From Pararhodobacter sp. SW119 (GTDB lineage: Bacteria; Pseudomonadota; Alphaproteobacteria; Rhodobacterales; Rhodobacteraceae), in NCBI RefSeq assembly GCF_017811755.1, contig NZ_JADDJF010000001.1, forward strand, positions 310,001-374,000: a DNA stretch of 64,000 nt, written 5' to 3'. Positions 17,384-27,607 of this stretch are shown here, piece after piece. Both the position numbers and the translations under genes were made by a program. Position 1 is the stretch's first letter; the number at the start of each line of letters is the position of its first letter. Under the pieces are notes generated by a model. It saw only the letters and a program-made list of their open reading frames with translations, made no database searches and had not been told where the DNA came from.

Positions 17384-18033
17384 GTGCGAAAAAGCCTCAC
17401 GTCCTTGGTTTCGTGGGTCATGGCGGCGAGATCGGCGGCCAGCGCCGAGGCCGAGATCTCCGGTGCTTCCGTGGACGAGAGGTCCTGCGCTAGCGACTGG
17501 ATGGGGGGCAGAAGCTGCGCCAGTACGCGCTGCCCGGCGGACTGGCCCAAGGGGACATGCCGGGTGGCGATGGTGACGAGGTTGCCGGCGAAGGCCTGCA
17601 GGTAGAGGGCCGCGACCTGCGCGGCGGGCAGGCCAAGCGGGCGCGCGGCCTCGCCCACGGCGACGGGCAGGGCGCGGGGTGGCATGGCGCGACCGGTTGT
17701 CGCCGCGACCGAGCGCGCGAAGGCGGTGCCCAGTTCCACGGTCTCGGCCAGCCGTTCGGCCGAAGGGGCGAGGGCGCGCGCCATCGCGTCGAGCGCGTCG
17801 AGCGCGTCGAGCGAGGTTGCGGGCGCGAGCGCGCGGATCAGAAGCGCGCCGTCCTGCCGCCCGGCGCCGTGCAAAAGGATGCCACGCAGCCAGTCCTGAA
17901 GCGTCGCGGGGTCGTGCACGGTGCCGTCGGCGACCACCTGCTCCAGCCCGTGGGAATAGGCGAAGGCCCCGGTGGGGAAGGCGGGCGAGAGCCATTGGGT
18001 CAGCGCCAGCAGGGGGGTTAGCGGAGCGGTCAT
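17380..18033 (-). CDS. ureF: Urease accessory protein UreF
   Basis: A 217-aa all-helical UreF ('[24 protein letters not shown]' near the N-terminus is the family signature). It acts with UreD and UreG in the nickel-insertion complex. It overlaps ureE and ureG by four bases on either side, so the three are co-translated. Confidence 0.96.
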   Translation of the reverse strand: MTAPLTPLLALTQWLSPAFPTGAFAYSHGLEQVVADGTVHDPATLQDWLRGILLHGAGRQDGALLIRALAPATSLDALDALDAMARALAPSAERLAETVELGTAFARSVAATTGRAMPPRALPVAVGEAARPLGLPAAQVAALYLQAFAGNLVTIATRHVPLGQSAGQRVLAQLLPPIQSLAQDLSSTEAPEISASALAADLAAMTHETKDVRLFRT

Positions 18034-18581
18034 TCCCGGGGGCTGGATGAGGCGGCGTGCGCGTCCGCGTGGCTGTGGGCGTCGGCGTGGCTGTGCGCGT
18101 GAGAATGGGCGTGGCTGTGGGCGTGCGCATGGCCGTGGTCGTGGCCCATCGTGCGGCCGTGGCCATAGGCGCCGCCCTCGGGCGTGAAGGGCAGGTGGGT
18201 GGGGGCGAGGTCGGCGCCGAGATGGCGCAGCATCGCCTCGAGCACGTGGTCGGCGCGGATTACCAGCCGGTCGGGGGCGATCTGGCAGGGCGTGTGGCGG
18301 TTGCCGATATGCCAGGCGAGGCGCGGCAGGTCGCCGGTTATCACCAGCACCGGTTCGGGCGCGGCTTCGACGGCGATCACGCGGCCGTCGTCCAGCAGCA
18401 GGGCGTCGCCGTGGTCCAAGCTGACGGTTTCGGCCAAGTCGACCAGAAAGCTGTCGCCCGACGGCAGGCGCAGCCGTTTGCGACGCAGAAAGCGCGCCTC
18501 GTAGTCGAGGGCGACCGTCTCGGTGGCGGCCCGGCCGTTCCCGGCGCGGAGGATCTGGCGGGCGGGGGGCAGGTCAGTCAT
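18030..18581 (-). CDS. ureE: Urease nickel metallochaperone UreE with His-rich tail
   Basis: A 183-aa UreE: N-terminal peptide-binding domain (about 8-75), metal-binding domain with '[12 protein letters not shown]' (about 90-101), and a C-terminal tail from about 140 rich in alternating His/Ala/Ser/Asp ([24 protein letters not shown]). Such tails bind additional nickel in some UreE proteins. It collects Ni2+ and hands it to UreG. It starts 51 bp after the DUF1127 stop and overlaps ureF. Confidence 0.96.
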   Translation of the reverse strand: MTDLPPARQILRAGNGRAATETVALDYEARFLRRKRLRLPSGDSFLVDLAETVSLDHGDALLLDDGRVIAVEAAPEPVLVITGDLPRLAWHIGNRHTPCQIAPDRLVIRADHVLEAMLRHLGADLAPTHLPFTPEGGAYGHGRTMGHDHGHAHAHSHAHSHAHSHADAHSHADAHAASSSPRE

Positions 18582-18632
18582 GGCGCGTTTCCGCCCGGAG
18601 CATGACCTGCCCGCCCGGTCCCGTCCGGCCGT

Positions 18633-18863
18633 TCAGCAGAACATCAGGTCGCGGAAGACGTGCTGGACGATCTGGTCGCGGGTGATGCCGCGCTTGGCCA
18701 ATTCGGCGTCGCTGAGGCTGTCGAGATATTCGATCTGCGCCCGGCGCGAGCGGCGCTCGATATACGAATTGAAGCCCTGGCCCAGCGTGGCGAAGAAGCG
18801 GTCGGCTTGCGCGCGCAGGCGCGGCGTCAGTTCTTCCGTGTTGAGGTTCGGAAAGTAAGCCAT
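18633..18863 (-). CDS. DUF1127 small protein inside the urease operon
   Basis: A 76-aa basic protein whose C-terminal half carries the DUF1127 pattern ('YLDSLSDAELAKRGITRDQI'). DUF1127 proteins are small, often stress-induced, and in Rhodobacter are linked to RNA turnover and CCUCC-type sRNAs; that link is family knowledge, not shown here. The ATG at 18863 has an AAAGGG site. A perfect 8-bp inverted repeat brackets that site. It lies 182 bp after ureC and 51 bp before ureE, and the spacing suggests its own promoter. Confidence 0.85.
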   Translation of the reverse strand: MAYFPNLNTEELTPRLRAQADRFFATLGQGFNSYIERRSRRAQIEYLDSLSDAELAKRGITRDQIVQHVFRDLMFC

Positions 18864-18891
18864 AGGAAACCCTTTCGATAGGCGGTTTCCT
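18864..18891 (-). promoter_or_regulatory. Hairpin around the ribosome site of the DUF1127 gene
   Basis: The 28 bases just before the start codon read, on the minus strand, AGGAAACC - 12 bases - GGTTTCCT directly abutting ATG. The two 8-base arms are perfectly complementary, and the AAAGGG ribosome site runs from the loop into the 3' arm. The fold could block translation initiation. Confidence 0.5.
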
Positions 18892-19045
18892 CCCTTGGCG
18901 AACAATATGGGGCATCGGGGCTGCCATATCCAGTGCGGGCCGGGCAATGCTGCGTTGCGGCATAGACATGGCTTGGCTGCGCATTGCATGGGCGCAATCC
19001 AGCGACACTGCGCGAAAGGCGGGCAGGTGTGCGATCATGGCGGGC

Positions 19046-20752
<1,707 letters not shown>

Positions 20753-20761
20753 CGCTGGTCC

Positions 20762-21070
20762 TTACTTTGGCAGAAGCGGATGGCCACCGCGCAGGCGGCG
20801 GGTGTTGGCGCGGGTCGCGCGGCTGTAGGGCGCGGTCGCCGCCGTGACGATGGCGACCGCGTCGGCGCCGCGCATTGCGACCGCACCGGCGGCGGCGGCT
20901 CCCTTCATGAAGGCGCTCATCTTCTCTTGCACCATGCGCTTGTTCTCGGTGGGCGAGACGCGCCAGGCGCCGACCATCCCCATCATGCGCATGGTGATGA
21001 TCATCTGTGATTCGACCAGCATCCGGGTATAGGTGTTGGCAAGCTGCATCGCGGCGGGGGTAAGCATCAT
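20762..21070 (-). CDS. Small Ala/Met-rich protein of urease clusters ('antifreeze protein' in databases)
   Basis: A 102-aa protein between ureB and ureC, with 'LANTYTRMLVESQMIITMRMMGMVGAW' and 'MQEKMSAFMKGAAAAGAVAMRGADAVAI'-like alanine-rich stretches (the first base of the latter reads V-Q-E-K). Homologues at this position in Rhodobacteraceae are commonly labelled antifreeze protein, almost certainly from composition alone. It looks mainly helical, rather phasin-like, with a basic C-terminus and no signal peptide. Starts with tandem ATGs (21070 or 21067). Function unknown; the location suggests a role in urease assembly or stability. Confidence 0.75.
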   Translation of the reverse strand: MMLTPAAMQLANTYTRMLVESQMIITMRMMGMVGAWRVSPTENKRMVQEKMSAFMKGAAAAGAVAMRGADAVAIVTAATAPYSRATRANTRRLRGGHPLLPK

Positions 21071-21109
21071 GGAACGACTCCTGGTCAGGTTAAGCGCCCT
21101 CGCTATACC

Positions 21110-21415
21110 CTAAAGCGCGCCCATGATAGCGCCGGAAAACCCGTAGACGTGGCGTTCCCCCGCGTAGGGGATCAGCCGAACCTCGCGCGTCTGGCCGGGT
21201 TCGAACCGCACGGCGGTGCCGGCGGGGATGTCCAGCCGCTGGCCGCGCGCGGCGGCCCGGTCGAACCGCAGTCCCGGGTTGGCCTCGGCGAAGTGGTAGT
21301 GCGAGCCCACCTGCACCGGCCGGTCGCCGGTATTGGCGACTTCCAGGACGGTGACGGGCCGACCGGCGTTGAGTTCGATCTCGGTGTCGGTGAAGAACAT
21401 CTCTCCGGGGATCAT
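21110..21415 (-). CDS. ureB: Urease subunit beta
   Basis: A 101-aa urease beta subunit ('[20 protein letters not shown]' at the start, '[20 protein letters not shown]' in the middle). The start at 21415 matches the conserved N-terminus; an in-frame extension to 21457 would overlap hupE and adds unrelated residues. It assembles with UreA and UreC in the urease apoenzyme. Confidence 0.97.
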   Translation of the reverse strand: MIPGEMFFTDTEIELNAGRPVTVLEVANTGDRPVQVGSHYHFAEANPGLRFDRAAARGQRLDIPAGTAVRFEPGQTREVRLIPYAGERHVYGFSGAIMGAL

Positions 21416-21428
21416 CGGGGTGCCTTTC

Positions 21429-21992
21429 TCAGGTGACCGCAAGGGCGACGCCGCCAAGCGCCACTGCGCCGCCCGCCAGCCGCAGGGCGACAGGTCCCAG
21501 CCGCCCCAGCGCGACCCCGAGCGTGTGGAGCGCGGCGGTGGCGATCAGGAAACCCGCGGCGTAATCCAGCCCGCCGGACCCCTCGACCCCGTGGGCCCAG
21601 CCATGCGCGGTGCCGAAGAGCGCGACCAGCGGCACGGCCCAGGCCAGGGAGACGCGCAGCGACAGCGCCACCGCCGCGGCGAGGACGATCACCGAGGCGA
21701 GGATCGCGTGTTCGACCAGCGCGAACGCGGCGCCGCCGGTGCCGGCCAGCCCGGCAACCGCCATCGCCGCCAGAAACGCCAGCGGAAGAGCCCAGAGCGC
21801 CCGCCCGCCGGTCAGCGCCGCCCAAAGGCCGACGGCGACCATCGCGAGCAGGTGATCGAGGCCGAGAAGCGGGTGCGCCACCCCGTCAAGGAAGCCCCCG
21901 GCGTGGTCATGATGCGGATGCGCCGCGGCGGTTGCGGGAAGCAGCAGGACCGGCAGCAGCAGAAGTGGAAGAGCAGATCGACGCGCGCGCAT
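21429..21992 (-). CDS. HupE/UreJ-type nickel transporter
   Basis: A 187-aa membrane protein with a signal peptide (to about residue 24), an exposed His-rich 'HPHHDHAGG' start and '[24 protein letters not shown]', the HupE/UreJ signature with metal-binding His and Asp. Five or six further helices follow, with '[10 protein letters not shown]'. HupE/UreJ proteins supply nickel to hydrogenase or urease; no hydrogenase is present. It lies between ureA and ureB, spaced 9 bp from ureA and 13 bp from ureB. Confidence 0.93.
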   Translation of the reverse strand: MRARRSALPLLLLPVLLLPATAAAHPHHDHAGGFLDGVAHPLLGLDHLLAMVAVGLWAALTGGRALWALPLAFLAAMAVAGLAGTGGAAFALVEHAILASVIVLAAAVALSLRVSLAWAVPLVALFGTAHGWAHGVEGSGGLDYAAGFLIATAALHTLGVALGRLGPVALRLAGGAVALGGVALAVT

Positions 21993-22001
21993 GAAAACCT
22001 C

Positions 22002-22304
22002 TCAGCGGATGGGGTGATGGACGGTCACCAGCTTGGTGCCATCAGGAAACGTGGCCTCGACCTGGACCGCGGGGATCATTTCGGGGATGCCGGGCAGGCA
22101 CTGGTCGGCTACGATCACATGCGCGCCGGCCTCCATCAGGTCGGCGACGCTGCGCCCGTCGCGCGCGCCCTCGACCACGAAATCGGTGATCAGGGCCACG
22201 GCTTCGGGGTGGTTGAGCTTCACGCCGCGGTCGAGCCGGCCGCGCGCGACCATCGCGGCCAGGCTGACCAGCAGCTTTTCGCGTTCGCGCGGGGTCAGGT
22301 TCAT
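22002..22304 (-). CDS. ureA: Urease subunit gamma
   Basis: A 100-aa urease gamma subunit, full family length, with '[23 protein letters not shown]', '[22 protein letters not shown]' and '[24 protein letters not shown]'. Its ATG overlaps the ureD stop by four bases. Confidence 0.98.
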   Translation of the reverse strand: MNLTPREREKLLVSLAAMVARGRLDRGVKLNHPEAVALITDFVVEGARDGRSVADLMEAGAHVIVADQCLPGIPEMIPAVQVEATFPDGTKLVTVHHPIR

Positions 22305-23134
22305 GCGGTGCCCCCGGCCATCTGCCAGACGCGGGGCAGGGGAAGGGGTCGCAGGCGGCGCAGCAGGCGGACGATCTGGCGCTTGAGCGGCCAGCCATCC
22401 CCGGCCATCAGCCGCACCACCAGCTTGCCGTCAAAGCCCGAGGCTGCGCCCGACACGCCGGGTTCGCCCAGGGCATCGCGCGCCGCCGCAACCGCGTCTT
22501 CGGCACCCGCTTGCACGAGCGCGAGGATGGCAAAGGCACGTGCCCCGCCAAGGACGGCGGGGCCGCCGGCGATCGCGTCGCGGTCCAGCAGCAGCGGCTC
22601 GATCAGGACGGGGCGCCCGTCGCGCGTGATCGTGCGGTGATCGCCGAAACGCAGTTCGCGCGGATGCTCGCCCATCGCCGCGCGGCCCAGGACGACCGCC
22701 TCAAGCACCAGGCAGGAGGCGTCGGCGTGCAGCGCGATCTCGCTGCGCCGCGACAGGGCACTCGATTCGTAAAGGATCGTTTCCTGCGGCAACCAATCCA
22801 GATGCGCCCCGGCATGCACCGCATGCTGAATGCGCACGCGCGCCTCGCCCTCCGCCGCGCGATAGGCGCGTTCCGCCGTCTGAGTCGTCGCCACCGCCTG
22901 GCACCCGGCGCCGAGGTCGAGCGACAACTCGAGCCGGTCGCCCCCGGTGAGCCCGCCCGAGGTGTTGAGGAAAACCACCTCCGGCCGATCAGCGCTGTCT
23001 AGCAGGATCGCCCGGGCCGAGCCGCGCTGCGCCAGCCTGGAAAGGCGGGTGCGACCGGCCAGGCGTGCCATCGCGACATGCGCGGCGCCGTGGCTGCGCT
23101 GGTGTCTGGCTGTATCCGGTGCGAGGGCGTTCAT
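22301..23134 (-). CDS. ureD: Urease accessory protein UreD
   Basis: A 277-aa UreD/UreH scaffold for urease nickel insertion ('[20 protein letters not shown]', '[11 protein letters not shown]', '[19 protein letters not shown]'). ATG 23134 is chosen for its AAAGGAAA site and family-like length; the frame could open at a TTG at 23185 but that has little support. First gene of the operon. No urea ABC transporter (urt) genes are upstream in this window. Confidence 0.95.
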   Translation of the reverse strand: MNALAPDTARHQRSHGAAHVAMARLAGRTRLSRLAQRGSARAILLDSADRPEVVFLNTSGGLTGGDRLELSLDLGAGCQAVATTQTAERAYRAAEGEARVRIQHAVHAGAHLDWLPQETILYESSALSRRSEIALHADASCLVLEAVVLGRAAMGEHPRELRFGDHRTITRDGRPVLIEPLLLDRDAIAGGPAVLGGARAFAILALVQAGAEDAVAAARDALGEPGVSGAASGFDGKLVVRLMAGDGWPLKRQIVRLLRRLRPLPLPRVWQMAGGTA

Positions 23135-23323
23135 GGCGCGGTTTCCTTTTCGCGCCAGAAAGGCAGGACCGTGCTGCCCCTTCAATACGATCCGCGTCCC
23201 GCTGCCTTATTTTCAGGCTGTTTCGCGGGCCATGCGCCGGCGTTTTGACCAACGTGCCTTTGTTTTGTGCGATTCAAGTCCAGCCTGCCGCCGAATGCGC
23301 GGACGTCGCGCGCCGCGCAGGGG

Positions 23324-24094
23324 TCAGAACGTCAGGGTCTCGCCGTCGGCGGGGATGTCCAGGTGGTCCGAAAAACCGTTGCCCTCGGCGAAGGAGCGCA
23401 GATCGGCGCGGGAAAGGACACAGTGGTTCAGCGCCTCCATGTGGCTGGCGACGATCCGCGCCTCGGGCGCCGCGTGATGCACCGCCAGCACATCGTCGCT
23501 TCCCATGATGATCCGGCCCACGCCATTGATCGTCGCCGCACCGGCATTGACGATCACGATATCCGGACGGTGCTGGGTCAGCGCCGTTTGCACATGGTCG
23601 TTCCAGATCGTGTCGCCGGCCAGATAGAGCGTTCTTTCATCCGGATGGCGGAAGACGATTCCGCAGACCTGCCCCAGCCGGTCGCCGAGCCGATTGATCG
23701 CGGCGTCGGTGCCATGCTGCCCAGCGGTCTTGATCAGCTCGACCCCCTCCAGGCGGGTGTCGGCGCCCAGGACGCGCACATCGCTGAAGCCGGCGGCGCC
23801 GATCTTCGCAGCATCCTCGGCGTTCTGCGCGAAAAGCGGCAGATCCCTCGGCACGCTCTCCACCGCGGCGGTATCCCAATGGTCGGCGTGCAGATGCGTC
23901 ACGATCACCGCGTCGACATCCAGAATGTCCTGCAGCGGCAGGGGCAGCGGCACCAGCGGGTTGCGCAGGTCGTCGTTCGGCGTGCCGGCGAAGGGCGGAT
24001 AGGCGCCCTGATCGCCCAGCATCGGGTCGATCAGGAAACGGCTGCCGCCATAGTCAAGCCGCAGTGTCGCGTTGCGCACCTGAGTGATCTTCAT
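23324..24094 (-). CDS. MBL-fold metal-dependent hydrolase (UlaG-like)
   Basis: A 256-aa metallo-beta-lactamase-fold protein with the HxHxDH motif ('THLHADHWD', about residues 66-74), further ligands in 'AGDT' and a late 'VASHMEALNHC'. It resembles UlaG-type or YtnP-like hydrolases of unknown substrate. Monocistronic, between the urease operon and grxD. Family certain, substrate unknown. Confidence 0.88.
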   Translation of the reverse strand: MKITQVRNATLRLDYGGSRFLIDPMLGDQGAYPPFAGTPNDDLRNPLVPLPLPLQDILDVDAVIVTHLHADHWDTAAVESVPRDLPLFAQNAEDAAKIGAAGFSDVRVLGADTRLEGVELIKTAGQHGTDAAINRLGDRLGQVCGIVFRHPDERTLYLAGDTIWNDHVQTALTQHRPDIVIVNAGAATINGVGRIIMGSDDVLAVHHAAPEARIVASHMEALNHCVLSRADLRSFAEGNGFSDHLDIPADGETLTF

Positions 24095-24250
24095 TCGCGT
24101 GTCCCGCCCATCATGCCGGTGTCCCGGTTGCAGGGACTACCGGATCGCATCGCATTGCAGTTGAGACGCCTTCAACGCCCGCAAATAGGGTTGCGAGCGA
24201 AGATATCCAATCCTGGGGTGACTGCCTTCAGGATGCCTACCGTGCGCGGA

Positions 24251-24610
24251 TCAGGCGTTCGCTTCGCGGATCTTGTCGGCGGCGTCCTTGTCGTAGGAGA
24301 CGCCCTTGGCCTCGAACAACTGGTCGAGTTCGCCCGACAGCGTCATCTCGGTGATGATGTCGCAGCCGCCGACGAATTCGCCCTTGACGTAAAGCTGCGG
24401 GATCGTCGGCCAGTCCGAGAATTCCTTGATCCCCTGGCGCACGCCCTCATCGGCCAGCACGTTCACATCGGCGAATTCCACGCCCATGAAGTTAAGGACA
24501 CCGGCTACTCGGCTGGAAAAGCCGCATTGCGGCATGGTCTTGGTGCCCTTCATGTAAAGCACCACGTCGTTCTTCTCGATCGTTTCGCGGATCTGGTCGG
24601 TCACGCTCAT
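24251..24610 (-). CDS. grxD: Monothiol glutaredoxin, Grx4 type
   Basis: A 119-aa CGFS glutaredoxin ('[19 protein letters not shown]', Cys at about residue 28). It binds and transfers [2Fe-2S] clusters with glutathione and pairs with BolA proteins. The bolA gene is two genes upstream in the same operon, separated by a 55-aa membrane protein whose stop overlaps this ATG. The GSH-contacting '[19 protein letters not shown]' region is intact. Confidence 0.97.
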   Translation of the reverse strand: MSVTDQIRETIEKNDVVLYMKGTKTMPQCGFSSRVAGVLNFMGVEFADVNVLADEGVRQGIKEFSDWPTIPQLYVKGEFVGGCDIITEMTLSGELDQLFEAKGVSYDKDAADKIREANA

Positions 24611-24774
24611 CGCTTACCTCTGTTCGTTGACCGGACGGGAACGCGGATGCGCCGCGGACCGCCGGGGGTGTCGTCGTCATCGTCGTCGTCGTCCTTCTCC
24701 TCGACCTTCGCGCGGCCCAGCATGAGGAAGATGCCAAGCACCACGATCCCGCCGAGGATCAGGTAGATTATCAT
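24607..24774 (-). CDS. 55-aa single-pass membrane protein with poly-Asp linker
   Basis: A short gene reading [20 protein letters not shown] (one helix, residues 1-20), then a charged region 'RAKVEEK' followed by eight consecutive aspartates and a basic '[20 protein letters not shown]' end. Its TGA overlaps the grxD ATG (ATGA) and it starts 13 bp after the bolA stop, so coupling supports its reality. Length, one helix out-in and an acidic-basic tail suggest a small inner-membrane or adaptor protein. No family is recognised. Confidence 0.7.
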   Translation of the reverse strand: MIIYLILGGIVVLGIFLMLGRAKVEEKDDDDDDDDTPGGPRRIRVPVRSTNRGKR

Positions 24775-24787
24775 CCAGGAGTACCTG

Positions 24788-25030
24788 TCATTCGGGCGCC
24801 TTCGTGGTCAATGCCAGCGCGTGCAGCTCGCCTTGGCTGCCATCCATCTTGCCCTTCAGCGCGGCGTAGACGGCGCGTTGCTGCTGGACGCGGTTCAGGC
24901 CCCGGAAACTCTCGTCGATGATCTCGGCGGCGTAGTGATTGCCGTCGCCGGCCAGGTCGGTGATCGTGACCTGCCCGTTCGGAAAACTGTCGCGCAACAG
25001 CGTTTCCAGTTCTTCTGCCGTGATGGCCAT
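24788..25030 (-). CDS. BolA-family protein
   Basis: An 80-aa BolA-like protein ('LETLLRDSFPNGQVTITDLAGDGNHYAAEIIDESFRGLNRVQQQRAVYAAL', with the conserved His in 'ALALTTKAPE'-terminated C-terminal region). BolA proteins bind CGFS glutaredoxins via an Fe-S cluster and take part in Fe-S and iron homeostasis. The start at 25030 follows an AAGA/GAGGAAG site. It sits 50 bp after purL, in the purL-bolA-orf-grxD order seen in many Rhodobacteraceae. Confidence 0.95.
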   Translation of the reverse strand: MAITAEELETLLRDSFPNGQVTITDLAGDGNHYAAEIIDESFRGLNRVQQQRAVYAALKGKMDGSQGELHALALTTKAPE

Positions 25031-25080
25031 TGGTCTTCCTCGATGTTCTGGCGAAAAGGTAGTCGTGCCCGCGGGCGCAA

Positions 25081-27246
25081 TCAAGCGTCGCCGATGGCGC
25101 GCGCGAACGCGCTGCGGTAGAGGGCCGACAGATCGGCCAGCGGCGCCTCGCTGGTGCCCAGCCGGACGCTGTCGCCGCCGAAGCGGCCGACGGCGGCCAA
25201 CTGAACCCCGGCGCGCGCGGCCGCGGTCATCAGCGCTTCGGCCTGATCGAAGCTGCAGGCCACCAGATACCGCGCCTGATCCTCGCCGAAGAGCGCGGCC
25301 ATTTCGCCGGGGTCGAGCGAAACGCCCAGACCCGCGGCCTCGGCCATCTCGAAGGCAGCCAGCGCCAGCCCGCCATCCGACAGGTCGGTCGCCGCCTTGA
25401 TCAGCGCGCGGCTGTCGCGCAGGAATTCGCCATGCCGTCGCTCGGCCTCCAGATCGACCGGGGGCGCGTCGCCTTCCTCGCGCCCGAAGACCTCGTAGAG
25501 CAGCGCGGACTGGCCCAGGTGGCCGCGGGTTTCGCCGATGACCAGCGCCCAGTCGCCGGCCTCGGGTCCGGTGGGAATGATCTCGGACAGGTTCTCGATC
25601 AGGCCGACGGCGCCGATCGTCGGCGTCGGCAGGATCGCGCGCCCATCGGTTTCGTTGTAAAGCGAGACATTGCCCGACACGATCGGCATGTCCAGCACCC
25701 GGCACGCCTCGCCGATGCCGCGGATCGCGCCGACGAACTGGCCCATGATCTCAGGCTTCTCGGGGTTGCCGAAATTCAGGTTGTCGGTGGACGCAAGCGG
25801 GCGCGCCCCGGCGGCGGTCAGGTTGCGATAGGCCTCGGCCACGGCCTGCTTGCCGCCCTCGTAGGGATTGGCGCGCACGTAGCGCGGCGTCACGTCCGAG
25901 GTGAAGGCGATCGCCTTCTCGGTGCCGTGGACGCGCACGATCCCGGCACCCAGGCCCGGCACGCGCACGGTGTCGCCCATGACCATGTGATCGTATTGCT
26001 GCCAGACCCATTCCTTGCAGGCGTGGTTCGGACTGCCGATCAGCGCCTTCAGCCCGTCGATCGGATCGACGCGGACCAGATCGCCCAGTTCCGGCGGGGC
26101 AGGGGTCTCCTCCCACGGGCGGTCGTATTCGGGCGCTTCCGAGGACAGCTTCGACAGCGGCAGGTCGGCCTTCGTCTCGTTGCCGTGGACGATCAGGAAG
26201 CGATCCTCGGGGATCGTCTCGCCGACGATGGCGAAATCCAGATCCCACTTCTCGAAGATCGCGCGCGCCTCGTCCTCCTTTTCGGGGCGCAGGACCATCA
26301 ACATGCGTTCCTGGGATTCCGACAGCATCATCTCGTAGGCGGTCATCGCCTCTTCGCGGCAGGGCACCCGGTCAAGGTCGAGCCGGATGCCCAACTTGCC
26401 CTTGTCGCCCATCTCGACCGCAGAGCAGGTCAGCCCCGCCGCCCCCATGTCCTGGATCGAGATCACCGCGCCCGAGGCCATGAGTTCGAGGCAGGCCTCG
26501 AGCAGGCGCTTTTCGGTGAACGGGTCGCCGACCTGCACGGTCGGGCGCTTTTCCTCCGCATCCGCGCCGAACTCGGCCGAGGCCATGGTCGCCCCGCCCA
26601 CCCCGTCGCGCCCGGTCTTGGCGCCGAGATAGACGACCGGCATTCCGACGCCCGAGGCTGCGGAATAGAAGATCTTGTCGGCATCGGCCAAGCCCGCGGC
26701 GAAGGCGTTGACCAGGCAGTTGCCGTTGTAGGCGGAATGAAAGCGCACCTCGCCGCCCACGTTCGGCACGCCGAAGCAGTTACCGTACTGGCCGATCCCC
26801 TCGACCACGCCCTTGACCAGATGCGCGGTGCGCGGATGGTCCGGCGCGCCGAAGGAAAGCGCATTCATCGCCGCAATCGGGCGCGCGCCCATCGTGAAGA
26901 CATCGCGCAGGATGCCGCCCACACCCGTCGCCGCGCCCTGATGCGGCTCGATATAGCTGGGGTGGTTGTGGCTTTCCATCTTGAAGACAAGGGCCAGACC
27001 GTCGCCGATATCCACCAAGCCCGCATTCTCGCCCGGACCGCAGATCACCTGCGGCCCCTCGGTATACAGAGTCCGCAGCCATTTCTTCGACGACTTGTAG
27101 GAACAATGCTCGTTCCACATCGCGGAAAAGATGCCGAGTTCGGTGAAACTGGGCTCGCGCCCGATGATCTGCAGGATGCGGTCATATTCATCGGGCTTGA
27201 GCCCGTGGGCGGCGACAAGTTCCGGCGTGATCTTCGGTTCGGTCAT
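25081..27246 (-). CDS. purL: Phosphoribosylformylglycinamidine synthase subunit II
   Basis: A 721-aa small-type PurL catalysing the ATP- and glutamine-dependent conversion of FGAR to FGAM in purine synthesis, with separate PurQ and PurS expected elsewhere. Typical elements: '[36 protein letters not shown]' (about 90-125), '[13 protein letters not shown]', '[18 protein letters not shown]' and a second ATPase-like half with '[22 protein letters not shown]'. First gene of the operon with bolA, the 55-aa orf and grxD. Confidence 0.98.
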   Translation of the reverse strand: MTEPKITPELVAAHGLKPDEYDRILQIIGREPSFTELGIFSAMWNEHCSYKSSKKWLRTLYTEGPQVICGPGENAGLVDIGDGLALVFKMESHNHPSYIEPHQGAATGVGGILRDVFTMGARPIAAMNALSFGAPDHPRTAHLVKGVVEGIGQYGNCFGVPNVGGEVRFHSAYNGNCLVNAFAAGLADADKIFYSAASGVGMPVVYLGAKTGRDGVGGATMASAEFGADAEEKRPTVQVGDPFTEKRLLEACLELMASGAVISIQDMGAAGLTCSAVEMGDKGKLGIRLDLDRVPCREEAMTAYEMMLSESQERMLMVLRPEKEDEARAIFEKWDLDFAIVGETIPEDRFLIVHGNETKADLPLSKLSSEAPEYDRPWEETPAPPELGDLVRVDPIDGLKALIGSPNHACKEWVWQQYDHMVMGDTVRVPGLGAGIVRVHGTEKAIAFTSDVTPRYVRANPYEGGKQAVAEAYRNLTAAGARPLASTDNLNFGNPEKPEIMGQFVGAIRGIGEACRVLDMPIVSGNVSLYNETDGRAILPTPTIGAVGLIENLSEIIPTGPEAGDWALVIGETRGHLGQSALLYEVFGREEGDAPPVDLEAERRHGEFLRDSRALIKAATDLSDGGLALAAFEMAEAAGLGVSLDPGEMAALFGEDQARYLVACSFDQAEALMTAAARAGVQLAAVGRFGGDSVRLGTSEAPLADLSALYRSAFARAIGDA

Positions 27247-27374
27247 GGCGGCTGGCAGGTCCCCTGAACGCTTGCGGGCGTCTTAGGGCAATCCGGCCGG
27301 CGACGGAAGGCCCTGTCGCCGCGTTCCCGCCGCATGCGGGCGATGGGGCCAGGCGCGACCGGACGAACGACGCC
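27247..27374. other. Leader region of purL
   Basis: About 130 bases between the terminator at 27375 and the purL start. It is GC-rich with short inverted repeats (CCGGCCGG near 27290; GCCGCATGCGGGC near 27330). No PurR-type or riboswitch-like structure is recognisable. Confidence 0.3.
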
Positions 27375-27402
27375 AAAAAAAAGGCCGAGCAGAAGCTCGG
27401 CC
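27375..27402 (-). terminator. Rho-independent terminator (minus strand)
   Basis: On the minus strand an 8-bp perfect stem GGCCGAGC / GCTCGGCC with a TTCT loop is followed by eight T residues. It is a strong intrinsic terminator. It could end the LysR transcript (stop 206 bp upstream) or, more likely given the structure just upstream, a small RNA. Confidence 0.9.
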
Positions 27403-27447
27403 CAAGTCCAACAGGGAGGTAGAGATATCGGAAGATCCGAATATCTC
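27375..27447 (-). ncRNA. Candidate small RNA with CCUCCC single-stranded motif
   Basis: Minus-strand order: a hairpin GATAT-T-CGGA-TCT-TCCG-ATATC (27445-27424), a short unpaired stretch carrying ACCTCCC (27420-27414), then the strong terminator with a U run. Short RNAs with a CCUCC-type anti-Shine-Dalgarno motif next to a terminator hairpin are a known class in Rhodobacter and rhizobia. No protein-coding reading frame fits. The 5' end is not determined and a promoter is not convincing, so the alternative is that this is only the 3' end of the lysR mRNA. Confidence 0.5.
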
Positions 27448-27607
27448 AGCCACTTTGCTACATCGAATCACTGAACATGCGCAAGATTTTCATCGCTGCA
27501 GTTGCAACATGCCCGGATTGCGTTGCACGCATGCCTCACCTTGGGTTGAGTGATTTCTTCTGGATGCACGCATGGCAAACGTCTGGCGACTCCGAGGCGA
27601 GGCAGCC

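Noticed and set aside
20762-21070. Genuine antifreeze protein
   Set aside because: The label comes from alanine-rich composition in database homologues; the context is urease assembly and no ice-binding repeat is seen.
27283-27471. 62-codon minus-strand frame across the terminator upstream of purL
   Set aside because: It runs through a strong intrinsic terminator and has no ribosome site or recognisable sequence; an RNA interpretation fits better.
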